From: Streptomyces sp. CB00455
GTDB lineage: Bacteria; Actinomycetota; Actinomycetes; Streptomycetales; Streptomycetaceae
Direction of reading: 5' to 3'
NCBI RefSeq assembly: GCF_001905445.1
Contig: NZ_LIVQ01000001.1
Span: forward strand, 744,001 to 808,000
DNA: 64,000 bases
Positions 7,646 through 16,346 of the stretch are shown piece by piece (the stretch's first letter is position 1; each line of letters begins with the position of its first letter). The position numbers and the translations under genes are program-made. The notes under the pieces were generated by a model that was given only the letters and a program-made list of their open reading frames with translations, was not told the origin of the DNA and made no database searches.

Positions 7646-8446
7646 GTGACAGGCTCGGAAGTACCGCATTCGTTCCGGCTCGCTTACGTCCCCGGGGTCA
7701 CACCCACCAAGTGGATCCGGATCTGGAACGAGCGACTGCCCGATGTCCCGCTGACCCTGGTGGCGGTGTCCCCCACCGAGGCCTTCGGCGCGCTGCGCGA
7801 CGGTGACGCCGACGCCGGTTTCGTACGGCTTCCGGTGGACGGGGCCGATCTCAGCGCGATCCCCCTCTACACCGAGACCACGGTGGTAGTGATCCCCAAG
7901 GACCACCTCGTGGCGGCGGTCGAAGAGGTGTCCACGGGGGACCTGGCCGACCAGATCGTGCTGCATCCCCTCGACGACACGCTCGACTGGGAGCGGCTGC
8001 CGGGACTGCCCGCGATCGAGCGTCCTGCCACGACGGCCGACGCGATCGAGCTGGTGGCCGCCGGGGTGGGCGTGCTCCTCGTACCGCAGTCCCTCGCGCG
8101 GCTGCACCACCGCAAGGACCTCACCTACCGGCCGGTCTCGGACGCCCCCGAGTCGCGCGTGGCACTGTCGTGGCCGCAGGAGGAGACCACCGATCTGGTG
8201 GAGGAGTTCATCGGCATCGTGCGCGGGCGGACCGTCAACAGCACGCGCGGCCGGCAGCAGGGCGCGGCGCAGCCGAAGGTCAAGGCCAAGGACAAGGCGA
8301 AGGCGAAGCGGGCTGACGCCGGCGGTGGCGCACAGCGCAAGTCCGCCTCCGGAAAGCCCGCCGGCAAGGGCGGCGCCCGCGGGAGTGCCGGCAGCTCCGG
8401 TGGCCCCAAGGGCGGCAGGAGCGGCAAGCCCCGCCGCCGGCCGTAG
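7646..8446 (+). CDS. LysR-type substrate-binding domain protein without HTH
   Basis: A 266-residue protein. Residues about 8-200 read as a LysR-family effector-binding domain: FRLAYVPGVTPTKWIRIW, DADAGFVRLPVDG, TTVVVIPKDHLVAA, VAAGVGVLLVPQSLARLHH. The N-terminal helix-turn-helix of true LysR regulators is absent, so it should not bind DNA through that domain. It ends in about 65 residues rich in Lys, Arg, Gly and Ser, possibly a nucleic-acid-binding tail. GTG at 7646 has no clear ribosome site; TAACCT at 7634-7639 suggests a leaderless message. Divergent partner: the DUF5997 gene 37 bp away. The ligand and role are unknown. Confidence 0.8.
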   Translation: MTGSEVPHSFRLAYVPGVTPTKWIRIWNERLPDVPLTLVAVSPTEAFGALRDGDADAGFVRLPVDGADLSAIPLYTETTVVVIPKDHLVAAVEEVSTGDLADQIVLHPLDDTLDWERLPGLPAIERPATTADAIELVAAGVGVLLVPQSLARLHHRKDLTYRPVSDAPESRVALSWPQEETTDLVEEFIGIVRGRTVNSTRGRQQGAAQPKVKAKDKAKAKRADAGGGAQRKSASGKPAGKGGARGSAGSSGGPKGGRSGKPRRRP

Positions 8447-8526
8447 ACCACGGGAGCGGGAGCGTCGGGGCCGCAGCCGCCCCGCAGACCACGGGAGCGG
8501 GAGCCTCGGGGTCAGGGCCGCCCCGG
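8445..8526. repeat. two-copy tandem duplication, 41-bp period, at a gene end
   Basis: AGACCACGGGAGCGGGAG is repeated at 8445 and 8486, followed in both copies by similar sequence rich in GCCGCCCCG. The stop codon of the LysR-domain gene overlaps the start of copy one. Confidence 0.75.
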
Positions 8527-8663
8527 AACCGGGCGCCGCGCAGCGGCGTCGCCGGAGTGGCGGATGCCGCGAAGCGACCGCGCCGGGGCCCGGCCGGGAC
8601 AGTGGCGGACCGCGACGGCCGGGTCTGGCGGGTCCGGATCGCGACGCGGTGTATGCAGGAGGC

Positions 8664-9764
8664 ATGGACAACCGGCCGTCGCGTGCTCCCCGCCACCGGT
8701 CCCGGCAGGTGCGCCACGCGCAGCTGGCGGTCCCTTTCGCACTGATCGCCCTGGTGACGGTGGTCGACGTGCTCGCTCCGCCCGAGGTCCACCTCGGTCC
8801 CTTCCTGGTCGCCGCACCGGCCGTGACGGCCTCGTTCGCGGGCCCCCGGATGACCGGGTTCGTCGGCCTGGTCGCCGTCGTGGCGCAGGTGGCCGTGGCA
8901 ATGGCGCGCACCACCCTGACCGACCTGAACCACACCTTCCAGATCGTCGCGCTGATCATGATTTCCGTGTTCGTGACGCTCTTCGCCCATCTGCGCGAGG
9001 TGCACGAGAGGGAGCTGGTCCAGCTGCGGTCGGTGGCCGAGACCGCGCAGCAGGTGGTGCTGCGGCCGCTGCGCGACCGGATCGGCCCGCTGCACGTGGC
9101 TTCCCTCTACCTGGCGGCGGCGGCCGAGGCGCAGATCGGCGGAGACCTCTACGCCGCTGCCCGGACGGCCACCGGGACCCGGCTGATCGTCGGGGACGTC
9201 CGCGGCAAGGGGCTGGAGGCCGTCGGCGAGGCGGCGCTCGTGCTGGGCGCCTTCCGGGCCGCCGCCCATCAGGAGGCGGGCCTGCCGGGACTGGTGAGCT
9301 ACCTGGAAGCGGCGGTCTCCCCCGACCTGGACGATTCCGGGGGCCAGGGCGAGAGCTTCATCACCGCGGCCGTCCTGGACATCCCGGACGCCGAGCCGTT
9401 GGTGCACCTCGTCAGCTGCGGCCATCCGCCGCCGCTGGTACTGCGGCGCGGCCGCCCGCCCGTCCTCCTGGCGGTGGAGCAGCCCGCGCCGCCGCTGGGT
9501 CTTGGCGCACTGGCGCCGTCCTCGGTCACCGCACAGGACTTCCCCTTCGCGGTGGGGGACGTACTGCTCCTGTACACGGACGGGGTTCTGGAGGCCCGGG
9601 ACCGGACGGGGGCGTTCTACCCGCTCGCCGAGCGGGCGGCGGCCTGGTCGGACCTGCGCCCCCGGGCCCTCCTGGACCGGCTGCGGACGGACCTGCTCGC
9701 CCACGCGGCCGGCAGCACCCTCGGCGACGACGCCGCGATGGTGGCGATCGAGCGGCTCGCATAG
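8664..9764 (+). CDS. membrane-anchored SpoIIE-type (PP2C-like) phosphatase
   Basis: A 366-residue protein. Residues about 15-115 contain three to four membrane segments (AVPFALIALVTVVDVLAPP; IVALIMISVFVTLFAH), followed by a short helix and a SpoIIE/PP2C phosphatase domain from about 130: EAQIGGDLYAAAR, LIVGDVRGKGLEAV, SCGHPPPLVL, GDVLLLYTDGVLEARD, LGDDAAMVAI, which holds the metal-binding Asp residues. These enzymes dephosphorylate anti-anti-sigma factors or related Ser/Thr targets. No target gene is adjacent. ATG 8664 has AGGAGG only 1 nt away, so GTG 8649, in frame, is an alternative. Confidence 0.88.
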   Translation: MDNRPSRAPRHRSRQVRHAQLAVPFALIALVTVVDVLAPPEVHLGPFLVAAPAVTASFAGPRMTGFVGLVAVVAQVAVAMARTTLTDLNHTFQIVALIMISVFVTLFAHLREVHERELVQLRSVAETAQQVVLRPLRDRIGPLHVASLYLAAAAEAQIGGDLYAAARTATGTRLIVGDVRGKGLEAVGEAALVLGAFRAAAHQEAGLPGLVSYLEAAVSPDLDDSGGQGESFITAAVLDIPDAEPLVHLVSCGHPPPLVLRRGRPPVLLAVEQPAPPLGLGALAPSSVTAQDFPFAVGDVLLLYTDGVLEARDRTGAFYPLAERAAAWSDLRPRALLDRLRTDLLAHAAGSTLGDDAAMVAIERLA

Positions 9765-9918
9765 GAGTGCCCTGCCGGTCGGGGCGGGCCCCTCCCTGGC
9801 TTCCGGCCGGCCGGCTGCCCGCGCCCGCTGCCGCCGTCTGCCCGCTGCCCGCTGCCCGCTGCCCGCCGAACGCTGCGTTCGGAGTGCCGCGCCGGGCGGG
9901 GGACCCCAGTCTGGACGT

Positions 9919-10173
9919 ATGGAACACGCGCCGATCGTCGTCCACCCGGTCTCCGCCTCGGGCGGGCGGCGGGTGACCATCCGGATCCAGGGCCATGACA
10001 CCATCCTCGGCGTCGCCCACTCGGACGCCGACGTGATCGAGTTCCTCCGGCGCATCGAGCTGCCGGACCCGGACGAGCTGGTGCTCGGGGATTCGGCCGC
10101 GATCGGCTGGAAGGTCGACGCACCGCACGTGTACGAGGCCGAGGCCGGACCGCCACCCGCCGACCTGCCCTGA
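9919..10173 (+). CDS. small conserved hypothetical protein
   Basis: An 84-residue acidic protein starting MEHAPIVVHPVSASGGRRVTI, with IRIQGHDTILGVAHSDADVIEFLRR and a final Glu/Pro-rich tail. It has coding-type third-position GC and no membrane segment or signal peptide. I do not recognise a named domain; small proteins of this look recur in Streptomyces. It follows the phosphatase by 154 bp. A hairpin and a short tandem repeat follow its stop. Confidence 0.6.
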   Translation: MEHAPIVVHPVSASGGRRVTIRIQGHDTILGVAHSDADVIEFLRRIELPDPDELVLGDSAAIGWKVDAPHVYEAEAGPPPADLP

Positions 10174-10197
10174 GACCCCAGAGGCACTGGCGGGCCC

Positions 10198-10237
10198 ACC
10201 AAGCACCACCAGGCACCACCAGGCACCGCCGGGCGCG
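10198..10237. repeat. 10-bp tandem repeat after the small hypothetical gene
   Basis: About four units related to ACCAGGCACC, 25 bp past the stop codon at 10173. Followed at once by a hairpin. Confidence 0.6.
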
Positions 10238-10242
10238 CGGCA

Positions 10243-10268
10243 GCCCTCCCGTGGGGAGCCGGGAGGGC
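10243..10268 (+). terminator. hairpin after the small hypothetical gene
   Basis: GCCCTCCCG and CGGGAGGGC form a perfect 9-bp stem with an 8-nt loop. It lies 70 bp after the stop, in the expected place for a terminator. Confidence 0.6.
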
Positions 10269-10425
10269 GGCGGGCCCGGGTTGGTCCGGAGCCACACCTT
10301 AAGCACGGCCGCGGGCGGGCCGGTAGGCATATGACAGGGGAGATTCCGGATCGGGCAGGAACGGGCGGGGCGGCCCGGGTGCCGGCCGATAGGCTGGGTG
10401 CGACGTTCACGTCAGGGGGCACACC

Positions 10426-11211
10426 ATGGGTGACTCGACCGCACTCGGCGACCGCATGAAGCGGTACGAGGCCGCGCACCGTGCGGTCCTGCCGCGCCGC
10501 ACGTACACGATCCTGCGGCTCGACGGCCGCGCCTTCCGCACCTACCTGCGCGACGCCGACAAGCCCTTCGACATGTCCTTCACCGCGGACATGGCCGCGG
10601 TGACCGAGGCGCTGTGCGCCGAGGCGGCCGGAGCGGCCCTCGCCTACACCCAGTCCGACGAGATCAGCCTGCTCCTGACCGACTTCGCGTCGCCCGGCAC
10701 GGAGCCCTGGTTCGGCGGGGTCGTCGCCAAGCAGCTGACCGTGGCCGCCTCGCTCGCCACCGCGGTCCTCAACGAACGGCGGCCCGGCAGGCGGGCGCTC
10801 TTCGACGCCCGCCTGTTCACCATGTCCGACCCGGTGGAGGTCGCGAACTACTTCGTGTGGCGGCAGCGGGACGCCGTCCGCAACAGCATCTCTATGGCCG
10901 CGCAGGCGCACTTCTCCCACGAGCGGCTGCACCGGGTGTCGACCGGCGCGATGCGGGAACTGCTCTGGTCGCAGAAGCGGATCGACTGGAACGACTACCC
11001 GGACGCGTGCAAGCGGGGCCAGGTCGCCGTGCGGCACTCCGGGGAGCGCGAGGCCGGGTACGTCGACGGGCGGACCGGGCGCACCGAGCAGGCGACGACG
11101 GCCCGCTCCTGGTGGGAGGTGACGGCCGCCCCCCGTTTCACGGCCGACCCGGCGGCTTGGCCGGCCCGCCTCATCCCGCCCCTCCCGGTCCTCTCCCGCA
11201 CCTCTTCCTGA
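10426..11211 (+). CDS. Thg1-like 3'-5' nucleotidyltransferase (tRNA-His guanylyltransferase family)
   Basis: A 261-residue protein that matches the Thg1 superfamily, which adds nucleotides to the 5' end of RNA in the 3'-to-5' direction. Seen: metal-binding LRLDGRAFRTYL near the N-terminus, YTQSDEISLLLTDF with the second acidic pair, then FDARLFTMSDPVEVANYFVWRQRDAVRNSISMAAQAHFS. The last segment has RNSISMAAQ where fungal and animal Thg1 have HINNLYN, so it belongs with bacterial and archaeal Thg1-like proteins, which repair truncated tRNA 5' ends rather than add G-1. Start ATG 10426 follows AGGGGG by 6 nt; TAGGCT at 10390-10395 is a possible -10. Bacterial tRNA-His normally gets G-1 from RNase P processing, so this gene is accessory. 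Confidence 0.9.
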   Translation: MGDSTALGDRMKRYEAAHRAVLPRRTYTILRLDGRAFRTYLRDADKPFDMSFTADMAAVTEALCAEAAGAALAYTQSDEISLLLTDFASPGTEPWFGGVVAKQLTVAASLATAVLNERRPGRRALFDARLFTMSDPVEVANYFVWRQRDAVRNSISMAAQAHFSHERLHRVSTGAMRELLWSQKRIDWNDYPDACKRGQVAVRHSGEREAGYVDGRTGRTEQATTARSWWEVTAAPRFTADPAAWPARLIPPLPVLSRTSS

Positions 11212-11237
11212 GCGCTTTCTTACCGCCGCCTTAAGCG

Positions 11238-11291
11238 GAACCTAAGGTTCGTCAGCACCGCCCCGAAACGAACGGATGTCCGTTTCGGGGC
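11238..11291. promoter_or_regulatory. two palindromes between the Thg1-like gene and chitinase
   Basis: GAACCTAAGGTTC (11238-11250) is a perfect 6-1-6 palindrome. Then GCCCCGAAACG (11260-11270) pairs with CGTTTCGGGGC (11281-11291) across a 10-nt loop. The second could terminate the upstream gene; the first, not GC-rich, looks more like a protein-binding site for chitinase control. Classic Streptomyces chitinase direct repeats were not seen. Confidence 0.5.
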
Positions 11292-11344
11292 GGCTAGCGT
11301 GCTGCCTCATCACCAACTCCCCAGTAACACAGAGGCAGGACGCC

Positions 11345-12838
11345 ATGAGCAGGACAGTGGGCCACCGACGCAGGACGAGCCGGGCCGCGAAGGCCGCGGG
11401 CACGATCGTGGCGGCGGCGGTGATCGGCGGGGCGGCCTTCGCGTTCACCGGGACCGCCCAGGCCAGCTCCGTCGGAGCCGTGTACACCAAGTCCAGTTCC
11501 TGGAGCGGTGGTTACACCGGCCAGTACGTCATCACGAACAACACCGGCCAGGCCCAGTCGGGCTGGACGCTCCAGTTCGACCTGCCCTCCGGGGTGAGCA
11601 TCGGCTCCCTGTGGAACGGTACCCACACGGTCGACGGGCAGCACGTCACGGTGCGGCCCGCGAGCTGGAACGGGCAGCTGGCGGCCGGGGCCTCCGTCAC
11701 CGTCGGCTTCGTGACCAGCGGATCCGGCACCCCGGGCAACCCGACCGGCTGCCGCATCAACGGGCTGAAGTGCTCGGTGGACCAGGGCGCCACGGCCGGC
11801 CCGAGCGGGCGGCCCACCGTGCGCCCCACGCCGACCTCCACGCCGGCGCCCACGGCGACGACCGGCGCCCCGACCACCTCCGCGCAGCCGACCCGGACCG
11901 CCACGCCCACCGCCACCGCCACCGCGCCCGTTCCCGGCACGCCCGGCGGCGCGCGCTTCGCCCCCTACGTGGACACCTCGCTGTATCCCGCCTACGACCT
12001 GGTCGACACGGCGGCGAAGACCGGCGTGAAGGAGTTCCACCTCGCCTTCATCACCTCCGCGGGTGGCTGCGCACCGCTGTGGGGCGGGGCCACGGACCTC
12101 GCGAGCGACAAGGTCGCGGCCCAGATCGGCGCCCTCAGGGCCCAGGGCGGCGACGTCCGGGTGTCGTTCGGCGGCGCCGCCGGACACGAGCTGGCCCTGA
12201 ACTGCGCCACCGTGGACGATCTGACCGCCGCCTACGGCAAGGTCGTCGACCAGTACCGGCTGACCAAGGTCGACTTCGACATCGAGGGCGCGGCCCTGCC
12301 GGACACCGCGGCCAACGCGCGCCGCGCCCAGGCCATCGCCCGGCTGCAGAAGTCCCACCCGGGCCTGGACGTGGCCTTCACCCTGCCCGTGATGCCCGAG
12401 GGGCTGACCCAGCCCGGCGTGGCGCTGCTGGCCGACGCCAAGAAGAACGGCGTGCGGATCGACGCCGTCAACGTCATGGCGATGGACTACGGGCCCGCGT
12501 ACAACGGCGACATGGGGCAGTACGCGATCCAGGCGGCGACGGCCACGCAGGGTCAGCTCAAGGGCGTGCTCGGGCTGTCCGACGCGGCGGCCTGGAAGGC
12601 GGTCGCCGTCACCCCGATGATCGGCGTGAACGACGTCGCGAGCGAGGTCTTCAGCGTCTCGGACGCCTCGCAGCTCGTGGACTTCGCGGCGGCGAAGGGC
12701 ATCGGCCGCCTCGCGATGTGGTCCGCGGCCCGGGACCGGCAGTGCGCGGCGGGAGCCGTCAACTATGCCGATCCGACGTGCAGTTCCATCCTCCAGCAGC
12801 CGTTGGCCTTCACCAGGGCGTTCGCGGCGCTGAAATAG
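11345..12838 (+). CDS. secreted GH18 chitinase with CBM2 domain
   Basis: A 497-residue extracellular enzyme. Residues 1-41 are a signal peptide with an RRRTSR n-region and cleavage near TAQA-SS. Residues about 42-145 are a family 2 carbohydrate-binding module (YVITNNTGQAQSGWTLQFDLPSG, conserved Trp residues, closing Cys pair). Residues 150-200 are a Thr/Pro linker. Residues about 205-497 form a GH18 chitinase domain with catalytic VDFDIEG (Asp310, Asp312, Glu314). The full DxxDxDxE is reduced to DxDxE, since the first position is Thr, as in several actinobacterial GH18 enzymes. Activity should be hydrolysis of chitin. ATG 11345 follows GGCAGGACGCC. Single-gene unit; palindromes upstream may control it. 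Confidence 0.92.
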   Translation: MSRTVGHRRRTSRAAKAAGTIVAAAVIGGAAFAFTGTAQASSVGAVYTKSSSWSGGYTGQYVITNNTGQAQSGWTLQFDLPSGVSIGSLWNGTHTVDGQHVTVRPASWNGQLAAGASVTVGFVTSGSGTPGNPTGCRINGLKCSVDQGATAGPSGRPTVRPTPTSTPAPTATTGAPTTSAQPTRTATPTATATAPVPGTPGGARFAPYVDTSLYPAYDLVDTAAKTGVKEFHLAFITSAGGCAPLWGGATDLASDKVAAQIGALRAQGGDVRVSFGGAAGHELALNCATVDDLTAAYGKVVDQYRLTKVDFDIEGAALPDTAANARRAQAIARLQKSHPGLDVAFTLPVMPEGLTQPGVALLADAKKNGVRIDAVNVMAMDYGPAYNGDMGQYAIQAATATQGQLKGVLGLSDAAAWKAVAVTPMIGVNDVASEVFSVSDASQLVDFAAAKGIGRLAMWSAARDRQCAAGAVNYADPTCSSILQQPLAFTRAFAALK

Positions 12839-13051
12839 CCGCACCGCAGGCGCGATACCCGCCGCAAGCCGGCGCAGGAGGGTCCGCCGTGCCGCTCGTG
12901 CGGCGCGGGGGGCCGTGGTCGGGGCCGGGCGGCTCATCCGGGTGAAAGCCGCCGCGGCCGGATCGGCCGGATCGTTCCTGCGCCGGCCCGGCCCGCGAGG
13001 ATCGCCGCGACCGGGCCCGATCGGCGGCCCGGCAGGTGAGGAGGCTGCGTC

Positions 13052-13939
13052 ATGGTGGGCGGGCAGTTCGGAACGGCGCTGAGGGCATCGGTGGCGGAGC
13101 CCGGCACGACACCCCTGATCGGGGTGTACGACATGTACTCGGCCTCGGTGGCGGCCGGCCACTACGAGGGCCTGTTCGTCTCCGGCTTCGGCTTCGCCGC
13201 CTCCTTCTACGGGCTTCCGGACATCGGCTTCATCGCCTGGCCGGACATGGTGGCCTTCACCGAACGGCTCCGCGCCGCGTTCCCCGGCCACCACCTGCTG
13301 GTGGACATCGACGACGGGTACGGCGACCCGGAGGTGGCCGCCCACGTGGTGCGGCGGCTGGAGCGGGCCGGGGCGTCGGGCGTCGTCCTGGAGGACCAGC
13401 AGCGCCCGCGCCGCTGCGGGCACGCGGACGGCAAGCAGATCCTGCCGCTGGGGCAGTACCTCGACAAGCTGGAGCGGGTCCTCGACGCGCGCGGGGACCT
13501 GTTCGTGGTGGCGCGCACCGACGCCACGCAGGAGCCGGAGATGCTGCTGCGCGCCGGGGCCCTGGCGGCGACGGGCGCCGACATGGTGCTGGTGGACGGC
13601 GTGCGCAGCTCCGCGCAGCTGGAGCGCATCCGGGCCGCGGCCGGGGACAAGCCGCTGCTCTTCAACCAGATCGCCGGGGGCAGGTCACCGCGGTTCTCGC
13701 TCACGGAGCTGTCCGGCCTGGGCGTGGACGCGGCCGTCTACAGCACGCCCTGCCTGTTCGCCGCGCACCGGGCCATGGAGGCCGCGCTGACCGAGCTGAA
13801 GTCCGGGGACGGCCGCCTGCCGGAGGTCGACGGCGCGGCGGTCGACGGCGCGGCGGTCGGTGTCGCCCTCTCGACCGACCTGCTGACCCGCAACCTCGGG
13901 CGTCCCCGCCCGGCCGCCCTCCCCTCCCCGGCCCGCTGA
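13052..13939 (+). CDS. isocitrate lyase/PEP mutase family enzyme
   Basis: A 295-residue TIM-barrel enzyme. Seen: PLIGVYDMYSA, the Mg-binding acidic VDIDDGYGDP, and EDQQRPRRCGH, which corresponds to the EDQ..KKCGH loop with the catalytic Cys of isocitrate and methylisocitrate lyases; then ARTDA and a GADMVLVDG strand. The family covers isocitrate lyase, methylisocitrate lyase, oxaloacetate decarboxylase and phosphonate-forming PEP mutase. The substrate cannot be chosen from sequence alone. The C-terminal 35 residues contain a short duplicated EVDGAAVDGAAV stretch. The start ATG follows a GGTGAGGAGGCTGCGTC ribosome site. No pathway partner is adjacent. Confidence 0.8.
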   Translation: MVGGQFGTALRASVAEPGTTPLIGVYDMYSASVAAGHYEGLFVSGFGFAASFYGLPDIGFIAWPDMVAFTERLRAAFPGHHLLVDIDDGYGDPEVAAHVVRRLERAGASGVVLEDQQRPRRCGHADGKQILPLGQYLDKLERVLDARGDLFVVARTDATQEPEMLLRAGALAATGADMVLVDGVRSSAQLERIRAAAGDKPLLFNQIAGGRSPRFSLTELSGLGVDAAVYSTPCLFAAHRAMEAALTELKSGDGRLPEVDGAAVDGAAVGVALSTDLLTRNLGRPRPAALPSPAR

Positions 13940-14004
13940 CTGCCCAGCCGGCGCCGACAGCGGCCCGGGCGCGCCCGGGCCGCGGCTCGCCACGGTCACC
14001 GGTT

Positions 14005-14060
14005 CCGGCCGGCGCCGCGAGTCACCCCGTCCCGGCCGGCGCCGCGAGTCACCCCCGTCC
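14005..14060. repeat. two-copy tandem repeat, 27-bp period
   Basis: The sequence starting CCGGCCGGCGCCGCGAGTCA at 14005 is repeated at 14032, followed in both by CCCCGT or CCCCCGT. It lies between two convergent genes, 65 bp after the lyase-family stop. Confidence 0.7.
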
Positions 14061-14234
14061 CGACCGGGAAGGCGACCCGGTTTCGGCCGGCATACCGATG
14101 GCCCTCCACGCGGACGGCACACGGGCGGGAAGCCGTTCCCACGGGCATGCGACGGGGGGGATCGAGCCCGCCGGGGCAGGGACCCGCCCCGGTACGCGCA
14201 GGCCGCCACCCCCGCCCTGAGGGCGGGGTACCGC

Positions 14235-16346
14235 TCAGGTGCCGGCCGGCCCGCGGCCGGCGGCCGCGGGACCGACGACGCCGCCGGGGACCCGGCCGAC
14301 CTTCGCCAGGACCAGGACCGTGTCGTCGGCCGGGCCGGCGGGGAGCAGGTTCGCCAGGATCCGGTCGGCGGCCTCCTCCATGGTGCCCTCGGCTCCCCGC
14401 AGTTGGGCGCGCAGGGCGTCCATCCCCGCGTCGATGTCCCGGCCCCTGGTCTCGATGAGACCGTCGGTGTACAGGGCCAGCGTGGAGCCCTCCGGGAGCT
14501 CCAGTTCCGTCGTGGGGAAGGGGAAGCCGCCCACGCCCAGCGGCACCCCGCAGGCGGGGGCCACCGTCTCGACGGCGCCGTCCGGGCGGCGGACCAGGAG
14601 CGGCGGGTGTCCCGCGTTGGCCATCAGGGCCGTCCCGGTCGCGGGGTCGTAGAGCAGGTAGAGACAAGTGGCCAGTTCTATTCCGGCGTCATGGGCGCAG
14701 GTGTCGAGTTCGGCGAGCAGCGCCCCCGGGTCCGGGTGGTGGCGGGCCAGCGCCTTGGTGGTGATCCGCAGCCGGCCCATGGCCGCGGCCGCCGCCACCC
14801 CGTGCCCCATCACGTCCCCCACGACGAGGGCCACCCGGTCGCCTGGCAGGCTGATCACGTCGTACCAGTCGCCGCCCACCTCGGTGACGTGGCCGCCGGG
14901 CAGGTACCGGTGCGCGACGTGCACGTAGGGGCCCGCTCCCGTGGCACTGGGGAGCAGGGCCCTCTGGAGGGTGAGCGCGATGTCCTGGACGCGGTTGTAG
15001 AGGCGGGCGTTGTCCAGGCAGAGGGCGGCGCGCGAGGCCAGCTCCGCCGCCAGGGCGAGGTCCTCCTCGGTGAAGACCGGGCGGGCCGAGGACCTGCCGA
15101 ACATGGTGATGCCCTGGACCGTCCCCCGGGCCACGAGCGGGGCGACCAGGATGCGGGCCAGTCCGCTGTCGCGCAGGAGCCGGGCGCGTTCCCGGTGTGC
15201 GACGGTCCGGGTCACGAAGTCCTCGTTGACGGGGACCGACAGGGGCCGGCCCGTGCGCAGCATGGCGTGGATGGCGGAGCCCGGTGGGTAGGTGACGCGC
15301 TCCAGGCCGCCGACCAGTTCCTCCGCGGGCGGTGGCAGGCTGGTCCCGGACGCGATGCGGCGGGTCACCAGGGGCCGCTGCGGATCGAAGGCTTCCGACT
15401 CGTCCGCCCATTCGACCAGTTCCACGACGGAGCCGTCACAGAAGTCCGGGACCGCCGTGTCGACCAGTTCCTGTGCGGTCACGTGGAGGTCGAGGGTGGT
15501 GCCGATGCGGGCGGCGGCCCGGTCCAGCAGGGCGAGCCGCCGGCGCGCGGCGGTGGCCTCCAGGATGGCGTGCTCCCGGTCGGTGACGTCCACCAGCAGG
15601 CCGCCGACCCCGGGCCGCGTGTCGACGGCCCCGCTGAGTGCGAACAGGCTCACGGAGCGGACCTGGTCCCGGTCGGGACGGCCCGGGGTGCGCAGGCCCA
15701 CGAGGGTGCCGACCACCGGGCGGCCCTCCTCGGCAACGGCCCGCAGCGTGCGCTCGTACTCGCCCCCGTCGGAGGTGAGCATGACGTCGCACATGCGGCG
15801 GCCCAGGTGGTCGCCGATGGACATGCCGTCCATGTCGGCCAGGGCCTGGTTGAGGTGGACGTACCGCAGCTCCTCGTCGAGCATGACCAGGCCGATGGGG
15901 CAGGTCTCGAAGAGGGCGTCGAGGAACGCCAGGTTCGTCTTCACCCGGTCGAGGTCCTCGCCGCGGCTGGCCAGGCCCATGACGACGGAGCTGCCGCCGG
16001 GGCCGGTGACGGGGAAGACCCGGAAGCCGCAGTCGAAGACCGTCCCGTCGCGGTGGACGACGGGCATGCGTACCCGCCAGTACCCCAGGGTCCGTCCGCG
16101 TTCCGTCAGCTGGGCGGCCGGGCTGCCGGCGCCCGGGGACGGATCGGGGAACAGGACGTCCGCCGGGCGGGCGAGCACGGTGTCCGCCGGATAACCGAAG
16201 AGGCCCTGGGCGCCGGGCCCCCAATAGCAGACGCGGTGCTGGTCATCCAGCCCGAAGACGGCCACTGCCACGTGCTCCAGCAGCGTGCCCGGCTCTGACC
16301 TCAGGAGGCCAGGGGCATCCTCGCCCCCCGGCGGAACCGTCGGCAC
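14235..16346 (-). CDS. PAS-PAS-GAF-SpoIIE phosphatase
   Basis: A 703-residue soluble signalling protein. Residues about 20-130 and 140-260 are PAS domains (HVAVAVFGLDDQHRVCYWGPGAQGLFGYPAD; GLVMLDEELRYVHLNQALADMDG). Residues about 280-440 are a GAF domain. Residues about 465-690 are a SpoIIE/PP2C phosphatase with VGGDWYDVISL, LVVGDVMGHGVAAAAAMGRLR, ANAGHPPLLV, LALYTDGLIETRG and GPADDTVLVLAKV. Such proteins sense a small molecule or redox state and dephosphorylate anti-sigma-factor antagonists. There is no kinase (HATPase) domain here, unlike the phosphatase at 59444-61540. It is divergent from the acyl-CoA synthetase gene across 204 bp. Confidence 0.92.
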   Translation of the reverse strand: MPTVPPGGEDAPGLLRSEPGTLLEHVAVAVFGLDDQHRVCYWGPGAQGLFGYPADTVLARPADVLFPDPSPGAGSPAAQLTERGRTLGYWRVRMPVVHRDGTVFDCGFRVFPVTGPGGSSVVMGLASRGEDLDRVKTNLAFLDALFETCPIGLVMLDEELRYVHLNQALADMDGMSIGDHLGRRMCDVMLTSDGGEYERTLRAVAEEGRPVVGTLVGLRTPGRPDRDQVRSVSLFALSGAVDTRPGVGGLLVDVTDREHAILEATAARRRLALLDRAAARIGTTLDLHVTAQELVDTAVPDFCDGSVVELVEWADESEAFDPQRPLVTRRIASGTSLPPPAEELVGGLERVTYPPGSAIHAMLRTGRPLSVPVNEDFVTRTVAHRERARLLRDSGLARILVAPLVARGTVQGITMFGRSSARPVFTEEDLALAAELASRAALCLDNARLYNRVQDIALTLQRALLPSATGAGPYVHVAHRYLPGGHVTEVGGDWYDVISLPGDRVALVVGDVMGHGVAAAAAMGRLRITTKALARHHPDPGALLAELDTCAHDAGIELATCLYLLYDPATGTALMANAGHPPLLVRRPDGAVETVAPACGVPLGVGGFPFPTTELELPEGSTLALYTDGLIETRGRDIDAGMDALRAQLRGAEGTMEEAADRILANLLPAGPADDTVLVLAKVGRVPGGVVGPAAAGRGPAGT

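Noticed and set aside
6439..7806. Single 455-codon plus-strand gene across the ABC remnant
   Set aside because: It crosses the DUF5997 gene and the LysR-domain start in the wrong frame; ATPase pieces need three frames, so it is a pseudogene, not one gene.
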